A DNA stretch of 39,094 nt from Nocardia tenerifensis NBRC 101015 (GCF_000308715.1 NZ_BAGH01000370.1:1-39094); one strand, 5' to 3'; counted from the first letter of the stretch, positions 24,859 to 34,841 are shown. Notes: a model not told the origin generated them from the letters alone. Made by a program: numbers and translations.

Positions 24859-25977
24859 ATGACCGTGCGACTGGCTCGGGGGCAGGTAAATGTGCTCGAC
24901 GCCGAGCACATCATTGTTTCGGTGCGGCACGGCGCGGCCGTCGACCTTTCCGCGTTGCTGCTCACCGCCGACGGCGTGGTGCGGGCCGACGCGGATCTCG
25001 TCTTCTACAACCAGCCGCTCGGGGAGGGCGTGCGGCTGATGCCGGGGGAGGCCGGTGCGCCCTGCGCGCTGGTGCTGGATCTGCGCGCGATCCCGGCGGG
25101 GATCGACCATGTGCGAATCGTCGTGGCCCTCGACGACCAGCAGGACAGCCTCGGCGCCTATCCGGGTCCTGAGCTGCGGATCGACGATGCCGCGGGAAAC
25201 TGCCTGGGCGAGTACGTCATCGACGGGCTCGGTGAAGAATCCACGGTCGTCGCCATGGACCTGGACCGGGCCGGTACCGAGTGGCTGCTGCGCCCGCTGG
25301 GCCACGGCTATCACAGCGGTTTCGCCGCGCTCGTCGCCGCGCACGGGGTTGCCGTCGGGCGGACGCCGAAACCGCCTGCGCCGAATCAGCCGCCCGAGCC
25401 ATTCGACGCGAGCCTGCTCGACATGTCGCGAGAATTGGCTTTGCGCAAACGCGACGGCGCCGAATTGACGCACGTGAAAATGGCGCTGGGCTGGGACCCG
25501 GTCCGCGAACCCGGCCGATTCGGGCTGCGCGAAGCCGATATAGATCTCGACGCGTCCGCATTGGTCTTCGCCGGCCGCGAACTCGTGGACGCCGCTTTCT
25601 ATGGTCAATTGTCCTCCAAAGACGGCTCGGTCCGTCATCAGGGCGACAATCTCACCGGCGCGGGCACCGGCGACAACGAGATGATCGACGTCGACCTCAC
25701 CCTGCTCGCCGAGGAGGCGTCGACGGTGGTCTTCGTCGTCACCTCGTATGCGGGCCACACCTTCGAACGGGTGCGCAACGCGTTCTGGCGGCTGGTCGAC
25801 GGCTCCACCAACGTGGAGCTGACCGGCGGCAATCTGCGCGTCGGCGGTAAGCACACCGGCATGGTGGTGGCCAAGGTGCAGCGCGAGGCGGACGTCTGGA
25901 AGTTCCACACCGTCGGCGCGCCCATCCAGGCCGGCCACCCCGTCGAGGCGGCCGAGCAGGTCGCCCCGTACCTGTAG
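24859..25977 (+). CDS. Tandem TerD-domain protein (tellurite/stress resistance family)
   Basis: A 372-residue protein with two TerD folds in one chain. The N-terminal copy (about 1-180) has [26 protein letters not shown] and [11 protein letters not shown] but its calcium-site acidic residues are thinner. The C-terminal copy (about 205-372) has [24 protein letters not shown] and a [22 protein letters not shown] strand, close to canonical TerD. Between them is a Pro-rich linker ([14 protein letters not shown]). TerD proteins bind Ca2+ and occur in tellurite, phage and stress resistance operons, function unresolved. The ATG at 24859 has no ribosome site; TAGGGT at 24846-24851 ends seven bases before it, suggesting a leaderless transcript. 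No other ter genes are nearby. Confidence 0.85.
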   Translation: MTVRLARGQVNVLDAEHIIVSVRHGAAVDLSALLLTADGVVRADADLVFYNQPLGEGVRLMPGEAGAPCALVLDLRAIPAGIDHVRIVVALDDQQDSLGAYPGPELRIDDAAGNCLGEYVIDGLGEESTVVAMDLDRAGTEWLLRPLGHGYHSGFAALVAAHGVAVGRTPKPPAPNQPPEPFDASLLDMSRELALRKRDGAELTHVKMALGWDPVREPGRFGLREADIDLDASALVFAGRELVDAAFYGQLSSKDGSVRHQGDNLTGAGTGDNEMIDVDLTLLAEEASTVVFVVTSYAGHTFERVRNAFWRLVDGSTNVELTGGNLRVGGKHTGMVVAKVQREADVWKFHTVGAPIQAGHPVEAAEQVAPYL

Positions 25978-25979
25978 AC

Positions 25980-27104
25980 CTAGCCGGCCGGCAGTATCCG
26001 CTGGAGGAACCGGACGCCCGCGTCGAAACCGTCCCGCATGATGCCCTGGTGGTCCGCCGCGAAGGTGCGGAACTCGTACCGGGTACCGGCGCGGTCGAAG
26101 TCGTGCAGCAGCGCGAGCGTCATCGGCAACGGGACGCTGGTGTCGAGCAGTCCCTGCGCGACGAAGATCGGGCGGTCGTATCCGGCGGCGGGCAGCCCGG
26201 CGTATTCGGCTGCGGCGCGGGCGAACTCGGCGTCGTGCAGCGAACGCGACAGCAGCGCGCCCATCGGCCGGCCGCCGAGCGCCCGCGCCCACCCCGGCTG
26301 GCACTCGGTGGAGATGGCTTGGAGCACCTGCCGACCGTCGGCGCTCAGGTACGGCTCGAGATCGAAACCCGCTGGGTCGCCGCGCATCCCGGCGAGCATG
26401 GCGGCGGCGAGCACCGCGAAGTCGTCCAGCAGCGGCCCGTTCGGCACGTACGGTCCGGCCAGTCCGATCAATCGATCGATCTGTGAGCCGGGCGCGAGCG
26501 CCGCGGTGCCGTGGAAGGACAGTTCGGGCGCGTAGGACGCCGCGAGGCTGCCGGTGCTCAGGGCCGCGTGCCCGCCCTGCGATACCCCGAAAACAGCCCA
26601 GTCGGCGGAGAGTTCGTCGTCGGCCTGCCGTGCCGCGCGGACGATATCGATCGTCGCGGTCGCTTCGGTGCGCGTATTCAGATACGGGTGCACCCGATCC
26701 GACACCGCGCTGAGCCCGAGGTAGTCGGTGGCCACGACGCCGTACCCCAGCCCGGTGAGCCTGCGCAGGTAGGGCAGGTCGACCGGAGCGGTGACGGAAG
26801 ACGTTAATCCGCAGGCTTTTCCGAGCCCGGACGCCCCGTGGTCCCAGGAGATGATCGGCCACCCGCCCGCGGGCGCGGGCCCGTCGGGCACCAGCAACAG
26901 ACCGCGCGCGAGGGCGGGCCGGCCGTGCGCGTCCTCGGTGCGGTAGGTGAGAACTCGGCCGGCCCCGGCATCCCACTCCGGCGGAAGTCCGTCGACCGCA
27001 ACGAGATCCCCTGACCGCTCATCCGGTCCGGCCGCGGCCACACCCGCGGTCACCGTGCTCGCGACGAACACGACCGCGAGAAGCAAGCGAAGAGTGCCGA
27101 GCAC
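25980..27104 (-). CDS. Secreted lipase, LIP family
   Basis: A 374-residue protein with a signal peptide (LRLLLAVVFVASTVTAGVAAAG) and the alpha/beta-hydrolase layout of secretory lipases. WDHGASGLGKACG is the usual oxyanion-region motif, WAVFGVSQGGHAAL holds the nucleophilic Ser in GxSxG, VAQGLLDTSVPLP the Asp and TFAADHQGIM the His. The LIP family includes fungal lipases and many mycobacterial and nocardial exported hydrolases acting on triacylglycerol or other esters. I choose GTG 27104, with GGAAAGG six bases upstream, since the signal peptide begins there; the frame remains open far beyond. It is convergent with the TerD gene, with stops three bases apart, and divergent from the GAF regulator. 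Confidence 0.85.
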   Translation of the reverse strand: MLGTLRLLLAVVFVASTVTAGVAAAGPDERSGDLVAVDGLPPEWDAGAGRVLTYRTEDAHGRPALARGLLLVPDGPAPAGGWPIISWDHGASGLGKACGLTSSVTAPVDLPYLRRLTGLGYGVVATDYLGLSAVSDRVHPYLNTRTEATATIDIVRAARQADDELSADWAVFGVSQGGHAALSTGSLAASYAPELSFHGTAALAPGSQIDRLIGLAGPYVPNGPLLDDFAVLAAAMLAGMRGDPAGFDLEPYLSADGRQVLQAISTECQPGWARALGGRPMGALLSRSLHDAEFARAAAEYAGLPAAGYDRPIFVAQGLLDTSVPLPMTLALLHDFDRAGTRYEFRTFAADHQGIMRDGFDAGVRFLQRILPAG

Positions 27105-27155
27105 GAGCGCCTTTCCGATCGATGGCTGTACCTCATTGAAATCGGGCGGCGCGCT

Positions 27156-27180
27156 CAGGGGAAGCCCCTGCTCCCAGGGG
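27156..27180. promoter_or_regulatory. Alternating CAGGGG/CCCCTG repeat in a divergent promoter region
   Basis: CAGGGG (27156-27161), CCCCTG (27165-27170) and CAGGGG (27175-27180) lie in a row. The middle copy can pair with either flank, with loops of 3 and 4 nt. This could be an operator or two exclusive hairpins, between the lipase start (27104) and the GAF regulator start (27231). Confidence 0.4.
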
Positions 27181-27230
27181 GCGCCGGCGACGCATTGATC
27201 GGGGCGGATTCGCCGAGGAGGATGGAGGGC

Positions 27231-28508
27231 GTGGGCAGCGGTGCGGATACTCGGGCTAATCCGTGGGCGGCGCTGCGCCCGGACGAGGACGCGGAGCAGG
27301 TCGGCACGGATGTGTCGGCCGCGCACGAGTCCTTCGTCGAGCGGGGCGAGGCGCCCGCCACGCTGCGTCGAGTGGTCCAAGCCTCGTGGGTGCGCAGCCG
27401 CGGCAACGGCATCGACCCGGATCGCCAGATCGGCCGCACCGCGCTGACCGGAGTGGAGCTGGAACGCTATCGGCGCACACACCCCATGTCGGCGGTCCGC
27501 CCGGTCGTGCAGACCCTGCTGGTCGAGGACGCCCGGGACACCGGGTTGCTGATCGCGTTGAGCGACGCGCACGGCCGATTGCTCTGGGTGGAGGGCGATT
27601 CCGCGGCCAAGGACCGGGCCGCGGACATGAACTTCGTGGACGGCGCGGACTGGAGCGAGGCCGCGGTCGGCACCAACGCGCCGGGAACCGCTCTGGCCCT
27701 TGATCATTGCGTGCAGATCTTCGGGGCCGAGCATTACAGCAGAGTGGTTCATCCGTGGAGCTGTGCCGCCGGGCCGGTGCACGATCCGGCGACCGGGCGG
27801 ATACTCGGCGCGATCGACATCACCGGCGGTCCGCGCGTCGCGGCCCCGGAGGTGCTCTCGCTGATCAAGGCGACCGTGGCCGTCGCGGAGTCCGAACTGC
27901 GGGCGCACCCGGTGGGCACACACACCGCGCCGCGGGTGGAGCTGCTCGGCCCGCAGCCCGTGCTCGTCTTCGGCAGCGAGCGAATCACTCTGTCGCGCAG
28001 GCACTCCGAGATTCTGCTGTTACTGATGGAACACCCGGAGGGGCTCAGCACCGAGCACATCGCGGTGCTGCTCGACGAGCGCGACCTCGACGCGGTCACC
28101 GTGCGCGCCGAGATCTCGCGCCTGCGCCGGATTCTCGGCGGCGACACGCTCGGCTCGCGCCCCTATCGGCTGCTGGCGGAGCTCGATTCGGACGTGGGGG
28201 AGTTGCGGCGCAGCCTGCGCCGCGGCGACATCGCCGGGGCGGTGGCCGGGTACCGCGGTCAATTGCTGCCCGCCGCACGGGCTCCCGGCGTCGTGCGGGC
28301 CCGCGAATCGCTGCGCGCGCGCATGCGGGCCGCCGTCCTCACCTCGCGGGACCCGGCCATCCTCGGCTGGTGGATCGCCTCGGTGGACGGGCGCGAGGAT
28401 CGCGGCGCGTGGGCGGCCTACCTGGCCTCGCTCGACCGGAACTCCTCGCTGTATGCCCAGGTGGCGGCCCAGCTCGCCATGCTCGATCGCGAACTCGGCG
28501 GTCGCTGA
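27231..28508 (+). CDS. GAF-domain transcriptional regulator with C-terminal winged helix
   Basis: A 425-residue protein. An N-terminal helical region ([18 protein letters not shown], typical of AcoR-like activators) precedes a GAF domain (about 75-205) with [19 protein letters not shown] and [29 protein letters not shown]. No AAA+ sigma-54 domain follows; instead a winged helix is seen at about 245-315 ([40 protein letters not shown]). This form is common next to actinobacterial acetaldehyde-type dehydrogenases, acting with the housekeeping sigma factor. GTG 27231 is nine bases after GAGGAGG; ATG 27222 touches that same site and is less likely. It reads into exaC, 82 bp downstream, with a dyad between. 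Confidence 0.8.
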   Translation: MGSGADTRANPWAALRPDEDAEQVGTDVSAAHESFVERGEAPATLRRVVQASWVRSRGNGIDPDRQIGRTALTGVELERYRRTHPMSAVRPVVQTLLVEDARDTGLLIALSDAHGRLLWVEGDSAAKDRAADMNFVDGADWSEAAVGTNAPGTALALDHCVQIFGAEHYSRVVHPWSCAAGPVHDPATGRILGAIDITGGPRVAAPEVLSLIKATVAVAESELRAHPVGTHTAPRVELLGPQPVLVFGSERITLSRRHSEILLLLMEHPEGLSTEHIAVLLDERDLDAVTVRAEISRLRRILGGDTLGSRPYRLLAELDSDVGELRRSLRRGDIAGAVAGYRGQLLPAARAPGVVRARESLRARMRAAVLTSRDPAILGWWIASVDGREDRGAWAAYLASLDRNSSLYAQVAAQLAMLDRELGGR

Positions 28509-28515
28509 ATCGCTC

Positions 28516-28536
28516 CCAACGATGATGCAACGTTGG
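28516..28536 (+). promoter_or_regulatory. Operator-like dyad ahead of the aldehyde dehydrogenase gene
   Basis: CCAACG (28516-28521) and CGTTGG (28531-28536) form a perfect inverted repeat with a 9-bp spacer, 54 bp before the aldehyde dehydrogenase ATG. TAGTGT at 28542-28547 is a plausible -10. The dyad is well placed for the GAF regulator encoded just upstream. Confidence 0.5.
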
Positions 28537-28590
28537 CGTCCTAGTGTCGTGGGTCACAGGGGGGGCGCCGTGAAAACTAGGAGCATCGCG

Positions 28591-30114
<1,524 letters not shown>

Positions 30115-30151
30115 TGCCGGGCGGCACGACGACGCGGGAACGGGCGCGGCG

Positions 30152-30691
30152 GTGAGCGTCGCCCCGCCCCGTCTGGTCGCGACCGCGGGGGCGGCGACGC
30201 TGTTGCGCCGCCTTCGCGACGCGCACGGCCCGCTGATGATGCACCAGTCCGGCGGCTGCTGCGACGGGTCGTCGCCGATGTGTTATCCGTTGGGGGAGTT
30301 CATCGTCGGCGATCGGGACATCCTCCTCGGCATCCTCGATCTGCGCCTTACGGTGGGCGAGGTACCGGCCGATCTCCCGTCCGCGGACGTCGACGCCGTC
30401 CCGGTCTGGATCTCCGGATCCCAGTTCGAGGCCTGGAAACACACCCAACTCGTCATCGACGTGGTCCCGGGCCGTGGGGGTGGGTTCAGCCTCGAAGCGC
30501 CCGAAGGGCTCCGCTTTCTCAGCAGGGCAAGAGCTTTCACGCCTGAGGAGAACCAAGCACTCGAAACGGCGCCGCCGGTAACCGGATCCGCCTACGCCGA
30601 CGGCACCCGGCCGCCGACCCCCGATGCCGCCCAGGTGGTAGCGGAGGCCGCCGACGCCTGCCCGGTGCCGGCCCCTCCGGCATCGAGCTAG
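30152..30691 (+). CDS. DUF779 protein, partner of ExaC
   Basis: A 179-residue protein. The DUF779 core comprises ATAGAATLLRRLRDAHGPLMMHQSGGCCDGSSPMCYP, with a His and three Cys that look like a metal-binding or redox site, followed by VPVWISGSQFEAWKHTQLVIDVVPGRGGGFSLEAPEGLRFLSR. Beyond about residue 135 an Ala/Pro-rich tail of some 45 residues has no recognisable fold and extends past the usual family length. The GTG at 30152 has only a weak ribosome site, consistent with coupling to exaC. Function is unknown, but near-constant pairing with this aldehyde dehydrogenase suggests a maturation or accessory role. Confidence 0.85.
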   Translation: MSVAPPRLVATAGAATLLRRLRDAHGPLMMHQSGGCCDGSSPMCYPLGEFIVGDRDILLGILDLRLTVGEVPADLPSADVDAVPVWISGSQFEAWKHTQLVIDVVPGRGGGFSLEAPEGLRFLSRARAFTPEENQALETAPPVTGSAYADGTRPPTPDAAQVVAEAADACPVPAPPASS

Positions 30692-31464
30692 GACTCGTTC
30701 CCGCCCCGGATGATTCGGACGATGTCCGAGGCGTGGGTGCGGAGCAGGTCGTGGCCGGCGTCGAGCCAGGTCGCCTGGGTGTGCGGCAGCTCGCGGACGA
30801 GGCGGTCTACTCCGTTGCGCCAGTTCTGATTTCGCCAGAGGGTGCGACCCTCGGTGCTGTCGCCGGCCATCGAGGTGGACATGATCATGGTGATGGGGCG
30901 GTCGAACTTGCGGTAGCGGTCGAGGATTTCGGCGCGCACGGAGTCGATCTCGAGGTTCAGGTCGAGGATGTCGGGGCCGGTGAGCAGGATCTGGTGCGGG
31001 GTGCCCTTGGCCTGCTCGGCCTCCTGGAGCAGGGCGGGGTCGTTGAACATGGCGCGGAACTCGGGGAGGTCGGCCTCGGTGATGAAGGGCTCGGGCACCG
31101 GGTTGGCGCCGTCGATGAGGACGAGTCGGTCGAAACCGTCGGGGTGTTCGGCGGCGTAGTGCACGATCAGGTCCGCGCCCAGCGAGTGGCCGACGAGAAG
31201 GGGCGCGGGCAGGTCGAGGGCCGCCATCAGTGCGGTGAAGTCGCCGAGGAAGGCGTCGAAGGAGTATCGGTCACCGGCCGACGAAAGACCGTGTCCCCGA
31301 AGGTCGAAGCTCACCACGTCGAAGTCGTGCCGCAGCAGCTCGATGAGTTCGCGCAGATCGGCCTGGGTGGTGAGCAGGCCGGGACACAGAATCAGCGGTC
31401 GTCCCTCGCCGTCGCGGGACACGGGGATCGTGACCCCGTCGTGGTGGATCGTGTACTGGCGCAT
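30688..31464 (-). CDS. Alpha/beta-fold hydrolase
   Basis: A 258-residue enzyme. The fold is clear: LILCPGLLTTQADLRELIELL (oxyanion loop), VVSFDLRGHGLSS, LLVGHSLGADLIVHYAAEHP with the nucleophilic Ser, LVLIDGANP, and WLDAGHDLLRTHASD with the catalytic His. The substrate is not predictable. The ATG at 31464 has AGGAG nine bases upstream. It is divergent from a TetR regulator; operator-like sites lie in the gap, so it is the natural target. Its stop codon and that of the convergent DUF779 gene share the same four bases, CTAG, at 30688-30691. It could in principle act as a formylkynurenine hydrolase but lacks the family's HGGYW-type motif. Confidence 0.8.
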   Translation of the reverse strand: MRQYTIHHDGVTIPVSRDGEGRPLILCPGLLTTQADLRELIELLRHDFDVVSFDLRGHGLSSAGDRYSFDAFLGDFTALMAALDLPAPLLVGHSLGADLIVHYAAEHPDGFDRLVLIDGANPVPEPFITEADLPEFRAMFNDPALLQEAEQAKGTPHQILLTGPDILDLNLEIDSVRAEILDRYRKFDRPITMIMSTSMAGDSTEGRTLWRNQNWRNGVDRLVRELPHTQATWLDAGHDLLRTHASDIVRIIRGGNES

Positions 31465-31523
31465 ACCGGGTGACTCCTGTCGTCGAAATCTGTCTCCACA
31501 GTAGGGGCGGCTTGCGGCATATC

Positions 31524-31589
31524 TTGCTCAGGTAAGCAAACCGGGCTAGGGTTTTGCTCATGCAAGCAAGAAGTGGCTCGGGCAAGCAA
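31524..31589 (+). promoter_or_regulatory. Three tandem TetR operator-like sites with a leaderless promoter
   Basis: TTGCT-CAGGTA-AGCAA (31524-31539) and TTGCT-CATGCA-AGCAA (31554-31569) are 16-bp inverted repeats 30 bp apart. A weaker copy, TGGCT-CGGGCA-AGCAA, follows at 31574-31589. The promoter of the TetR gene is -35 TTGCTC (31524-31529), 17-bp spacer, -10 TAGGGT (31547-31552), with the ATG seven bases after it. Site 1 covers the -35, site 2 covers the start codon, and site 3 is inside the gene. Confidence 0.7.
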
Positions 31590-32186
31590 ACCGGGCGTAC
31601 GTTCACCGAGGAAGGGCGGCGGGCGCAGATCGTGGCGGCCGCGATCGAGGTCGTCGCCGAGCACGGGCTGCCGAACGCGTCGTTCGCGAAGATCGCGGAG
31701 GTGGCGGGGTTGAGCAGCACCGGAATGATCTCCTACCACTTTCGCGGCAAGGGCGATCTGATCGGCGCGGTCGCCACCGAGATCGTGCGGGTGAACACGG
31801 AGTTCGTCGTCGGCAAGCTGGAGCGCGAGGCGGGCTATCCGGCCGTGCTGCGCGCCTACTTCGCCGCCAACCTGGCCCTGCTCGACGAGTACCCCAGGCA
31901 TCAACGGGCGCTCGCCAGCATCGTGGCCAACGCGCGTCCCGGCGACCCGCATGCGGTGCGCCTGATCGAGCAGGTCGCCGAGATCGCGCGCGGCCAGGAG
32001 GAGTGGCTGCGAGAAGGCCAGCGGGCCGGGGCCTTTCGCGAATTCGACCCTGTGGTCATGGCGCTCGCCATCCGATCGGCGCGCGACGCCGCCGTCGCCC
32101 GCGCCGCCGAGGATCCCGGCTTCGACCCCGCCGCGTGCGCCCGCGAGCTTGCCGACCTCTTCGACCGCGCCACCCGCAAATCATGA
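31560..32186 (+). CDS. TetR-family transcriptional regulator
   Basis: A 208-residue repressor. The helix-turn-helix is at about 15-60: AAIEVVAEHGLPNASFAKIAEVAGLSSTGMISYHFRGKGDLIGAV. The remaining helices form the variable ligand-binding domain. The start at ATG 31560 has no ribosome site but follows a -10 TAGGGT by seven bases, which indicates a leaderless message; the frame offers no later start before the DNA-binding helix. It is divergent from an alpha/beta hydrolase and overlaps or closely precedes a VC0807-like membrane protein gene. The three operator-like repeats around its start point to strong autoregulation. Confidence 0.88.
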   Translation: MQARSGSGKQTGRTFTEEGRRAQIVAAAIEVVAEHGLPNASFAKIAEVAGLSSTGMISYHFRGKGDLIGAVATEIVRVNTEFVVGKLEREAGYPAVLRAYFAANLALLDEYPRHQRALASIVANARPGDPHAVRLIEQVAEIARGQEEWLREGQRAGAFREFDPVVMALAIRSARDAAVARAAEDPGFDPAACARELADLFDRATRKS

Positions 32187-32203
32187 AAGACCTTGGAGCC
32201 CAG

Positions 32204-32869
32204 ATGAACGCACCGCAGGCGCCCACCATCGACCGGACGCCGGAGCAGAAGCGCGCCGCCGTCCGCCGCCACCTCCTACGACAGTTGCTCCTGGAGCTGG
32301 TGATTCCCCTGGGCGGCTACTACGCCCTGCGCGCCGCCGGGGTGAACCCGTGGCTGGCCTTGATCGCGCCGGCCCTGCTGATCGTGGGACTGCTTGCCTA
32401 CCACGGGATTCGGGAGCGACGCGTGGATGCGTTCGCGCTGTTCACCCTGTCCATGATCGTGGTCGGCACGGTGATGACGCTGGTGACAGGCGACCCGCGC
32501 ACGCTGATGGTGCGCGACAGCTGGATCTTCGGCGTGCTCGGCCTGTGGGTGCTGGCCACCCTGGCGACCCAGCGCCCCTTCATCCGCACCACGGCACGCG
32601 CGATCGTCACCGCGAAGATCGGCGAGGAAGGCTACCGGGAATGGGATGCGCGCTGGGACAGCGACTCTCGGTTCCGCGGTCAGCTGCGCTTGCTGACCGC
32701 GGTGTGGGGTGCGGCCTTCGTGCTCGACGCGCTGGTACGAGTAGTGCTCGCGTACACCCTGCCGCTCGACGCTATTCCGCTGGTGAGCACCTTGCAATGG
32801 TTGGTCGTGCTCGCCCTCGTCATCACCTTTCACAATATCTACGTCACCAGGCACGGGCTGAAGGTCTGA
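32204..32869 (+). CDS. VC0807-like integral membrane protein
   Basis: A 221-residue protein with about six transmembrane helices: LLLELVIPLGGYYALRAAGV, WLALIAPALLIVGLLAY, AFALFTLSMIVVGTVMTLV, WIFGVLGLWVLATLA, and two near the C-terminus. DPRTLMVRDSWIFGVLG and REWDARWDSDSRFR are typical conserved loops of the VC0807 family, whose function is unknown. I use ATG 32204, preceded by GGAG at a good distance; the upstream ATG 32183 overlaps the TetR stop as ATGA and would add seven residues. Either way it is co-transcribed with the TetR gene, so its level should respond to the same signal. Confidence 0.75.
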   Translation: MNAPQAPTIDRTPEQKRAAVRRHLLRQLLLELVIPLGGYYALRAAGVNPWLALIAPALLIVGLLAYHGIRERRVDAFALFTLSMIVVGTVMTLVTGDPRTLMVRDSWIFGVLGLWVLATLATQRPFIRTTARAIVTAKIGEEGYREWDARWDSDSRFRGQLRLLTAVWGAAFVLDALVRVVLAYTLPLDAIPLVSTLQWLVVLALVITFHNIYVTRHGLKV

Positions 32870-32890
32870 AAGCTGTTCCCCGCGAGGCGT

Positions 32891-33829
32891 TCAGGAGGCA
32901 TGAAAATGCTCGACCGCGCGCTGGACGCGCAGGCCCGCGGCGAAGTCGGCCAGCGTCGTGGGCTGTCCGCGCATCGCGTCGGCGAACGTCGTCAATCGGG
33001 TGTGCTCGTTGCCGTGTGGACCGTTCAGCGCAACCTCCGCCCACGGTCCGCCGTCGCTGACTTCGAGCCGCGACCAATCGGTGATCCGGTACGAACGCTT
33101 GGTGCCGTAAAGGATCCACTCGTACGTCTCGGGTGCCGCCGTGACCCTGCCGGTGACGGTGATCGGAACTTCGCCCGCCGTATAGACGCCGACGGCGGAG
33201 GTCTCGGACCCGCTGCCGTAGCGCGTCCGGCTGAATGCCGGGGTGAGGGGGCCGAGCAGGCGGTCGGTGAGAAACAGGTAGTGCGAACCGACTTCGCGCA
33301 TCAGCCCGCCTTGTTCGCGCCCGGCGACCCAGTGGGCATCGCGTTGAAAAGCCCTGGGCCACTGCGGAAACGTGAATCGCAGATCGACGCCGACGACCGT
33401 ACCGGCCGCGCCGTGGTCGACGGCCCGCCCGACCTCGACCGCGGCCGCACGGTCGGCCAGGGTGAAGTTCAGCGCGTTGACCGCACCGGTCGCCGCAGCG
33501 ACGCGGACCATCGCCGAGCCGTCCGTAAACCGTACTGCCAGAGGTTTTTCCGCGAACACCGCCTTGCCCGCCGACATCGCCGGAATCGCGTAACTCGCGT
33601 GGGTGTCCGGCGGTGAGGCGATGTACACGGCGTCGAGCCGAGCGTCTTCGATCAGGCGGGAAGGGTCGAGGTCGGTCGAGACATCCGGGTACCGGACGCT
33701 GATCCGCTCGACCGCAGCCGGATTCAGGTCGGCCACCGCGACTACCTGGAAATCGGGATGCCGGTACGCGACTTCGGCCATCTCCGTACCCATGGCGCCG
33801 AGCCCGATGATGCCCAAACGAATTCGCAT
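32891..33829 (-). CDS. Gfo/Idh/MocA-family oxidoreductase
   Basis: A 312-residue NAD(P)-dependent oxidoreductase. The Rossmann start is MRIRLGIIGLGAMGTEMAEV, then VVAVADLNP, VYIASPPDTHASYAIPAMSAGKAVFAEKPLA with the EKP motif whose Lys contacts the cofactor. GGLMREVGSHYLFLTDRLLG supplies the Gly-x-x-x-x-x-x-x-His region of the active site. These enzymes act on sugars, inositols or other hydroxyl/ketone substrates; this one is not assignable further. The ATG at 33829 has no clear ribosome site. It is divergent from a LysR gene with 82 bp between, so it is probably that regulator's target. Confidence 0.85.
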   Translation of the reverse strand: MRIRLGIIGLGAMGTEMAEVAYRHPDFQVVAVADLNPAAVERISVRYPDVSTDLDPSRLIEDARLDAVYIASPPDTHASYAIPAMSAGKAVFAEKPLAVRFTDGSAMVRVAAATGAVNALNFTLADRAAAVEVGRAVDHGAAGTVVGVDLRFTFPQWPRAFQRDAHWVAGREQGGLMREVGSHYLFLTDRLLGPLTPAFSRTRYGSGSETSAVGVYTAGEVPITVTGRVTAAPETYEWILYGTKRSYRITDWSRLEVSDGGPWAEVALNGPHGNEHTRLTTFADAMRGQPTTLADFAAGLRVQRAVEHFHAS

Positions 33830-33875
33830 ATCGCTAAGAGTGGTCGCCAAAAATAGACAGCACAAGCGACGATTT

Positions 33876-33905
33876 CTTACGGACAGTTAAGTGCCACTGT
33901 AGTAT
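33876..33905 (+). promoter_or_regulatory. LysR gene promoter with LTTR-type dyad, apparently leaderless
   Basis: -35 TTACGG (33877-33882), 17-bp spacer and -10 TAGTAT (33900-33905) are followed six bases later by the LysR ATG. The dyad CTTA-N8-TAAG (33876-33891) contains a T-N11-A LTTR box over the -35. Binding would autorepress the LysR gene and could activate the divergent oxidoreductase gene. Confidence 0.5.
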
Positions 33906-33911
33906 CCGGCC

Positions 33912-34802
33912 ATGCTCGACGTGCATCGATTGACAGTGCTTCGCTCGGTCGTGGAGAACGGCTCCCTCCAGGGAGCGGCCACGCGGCTGGGTTTCACGCC
34001 GTCCGCGATCAGTCAGCACATCGCCGCACTGCAACGGGAAACCGGAATGCCCTTGGTGGAGCGGCACGGTCGCGGCATCCGCCCCACCGAGGCCGGACTG
34101 CTCCTCACCGAACACACGCGCCGGATACAGGACGAGATCGCCCGCGCGGAGACCGCGCTCGCCGATCTGCGCGCCGGAAAGTCTCAGCGCCTGACGATTC
34201 GCTACTTCGCCACCGCGGGAGCGGTTCTCGTGCCGCCCGTCGTATCGCGGCTCGGCGTTCTGCATCCCGAGGTGCGGGTCGCGCTGCGGTGGGGAAAAGG
34301 ACTGTCCGACAGCGAGTTAGCGGACGCGGAGATCATGGTGCTCGATGAGACCGTTCGTGTGCCCGCCGGACTGCGCGTCCTGCACCTGCTCGACGATCCC
34401 TTCGTCGCCGTGCTGCCGCCCGAGCATCCACTCGCCGCGCAGGAGGTCATCGAGTTGGGGCAGCTGCGTTCGGAACGCTGGGTCGACAACGAATGGCCGA
34501 GCACCCGCTGCCGGGAGACCATGCTGAAGGCCTGCGGCGCGGCAGGTTTCAGCCCCGACTTCGCGGTGGAGGCGCACGACTACGCGGCCGCCGCCGGTTT
34601 CGTCGCCGCGGGTCTCGGGGTAACGCTGATCCCGCGCCTCGCCCTCGCCGTCGTTCCCACCGCGTCGGTGGTGTGCCGCCCGGTGATCGAACCGGTTCCC
34701 ACCAGGGCGATCGCCGTCGTGGTCAAGGCGGGCACCGAGTCCCAGCCGCCCCTGTCCACGCTCCTCGGCCTACTCCGCCATGAGGCCGAGAAGCACGGGT
34801 AG
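33912..34802 (+). CDS. LysR-family transcriptional regulator
   Basis: A 296-residue regulator. The N-terminal helix-turn-helix is LTVLRSVVENGSLQGAATRLGFTPSAISQHIAALQRETGMPLVERHGRGIRPTEAG. The linker helix follows (ARAETALADLRAG), and then the periplasmic-binding-protein-like sensor domain (LTIRYFATAGAVLVPPVVSRL to the C-terminus). Length is normal. The ATG at 33912 directly follows the -10, implying a leaderless mRNA. It is divergent from a Gfo/Idh/MocA gene, the classical LysR arrangement. The effector is unknown. Confidence 0.9.
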   Translation: MLDVHRLTVLRSVVENGSLQGAATRLGFTPSAISQHIAALQRETGMPLVERHGRGIRPTEAGLLLTEHTRRIQDEIARAETALADLRAGKSQRLTIRYFATAGAVLVPPVVSRLGVLHPEVRVALRWGKGLSDSELADAEIMVLDETVRVPAGLRVLHLLDDPFVAVLPPEHPLAAQEVIELGQLRSERWVDNEWPSTRCRETMLKACGAAGFSPDFAVEAHDYAAAAGFVAAGLGVTLIPRLALAVVPTASVVCRPVIEPVPTRAIAVVVKAGTESQPPLSTLLGLLRHEAEKHG

Positions 34803-34841
34803 GCGCGGCATTCTCCGGGTCTTCACCCATCTTGGCATCAC

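Noticed and set aside
24820..26976. Minus-strand frame of 718 codons over the TerD gene and part of the lipase
   Set aside because: It crosses two real genes and shows no domain; the TerD motifs on the plus strand are convincing.
30688..31464. Alpha/beta hydrolase as the missing kynurenine formamidase
   Set aside because: It is remote from kynAU, lacks the HGGYW-like motif of KynB-type hydrolases, and is paired with its own TetR regulator.
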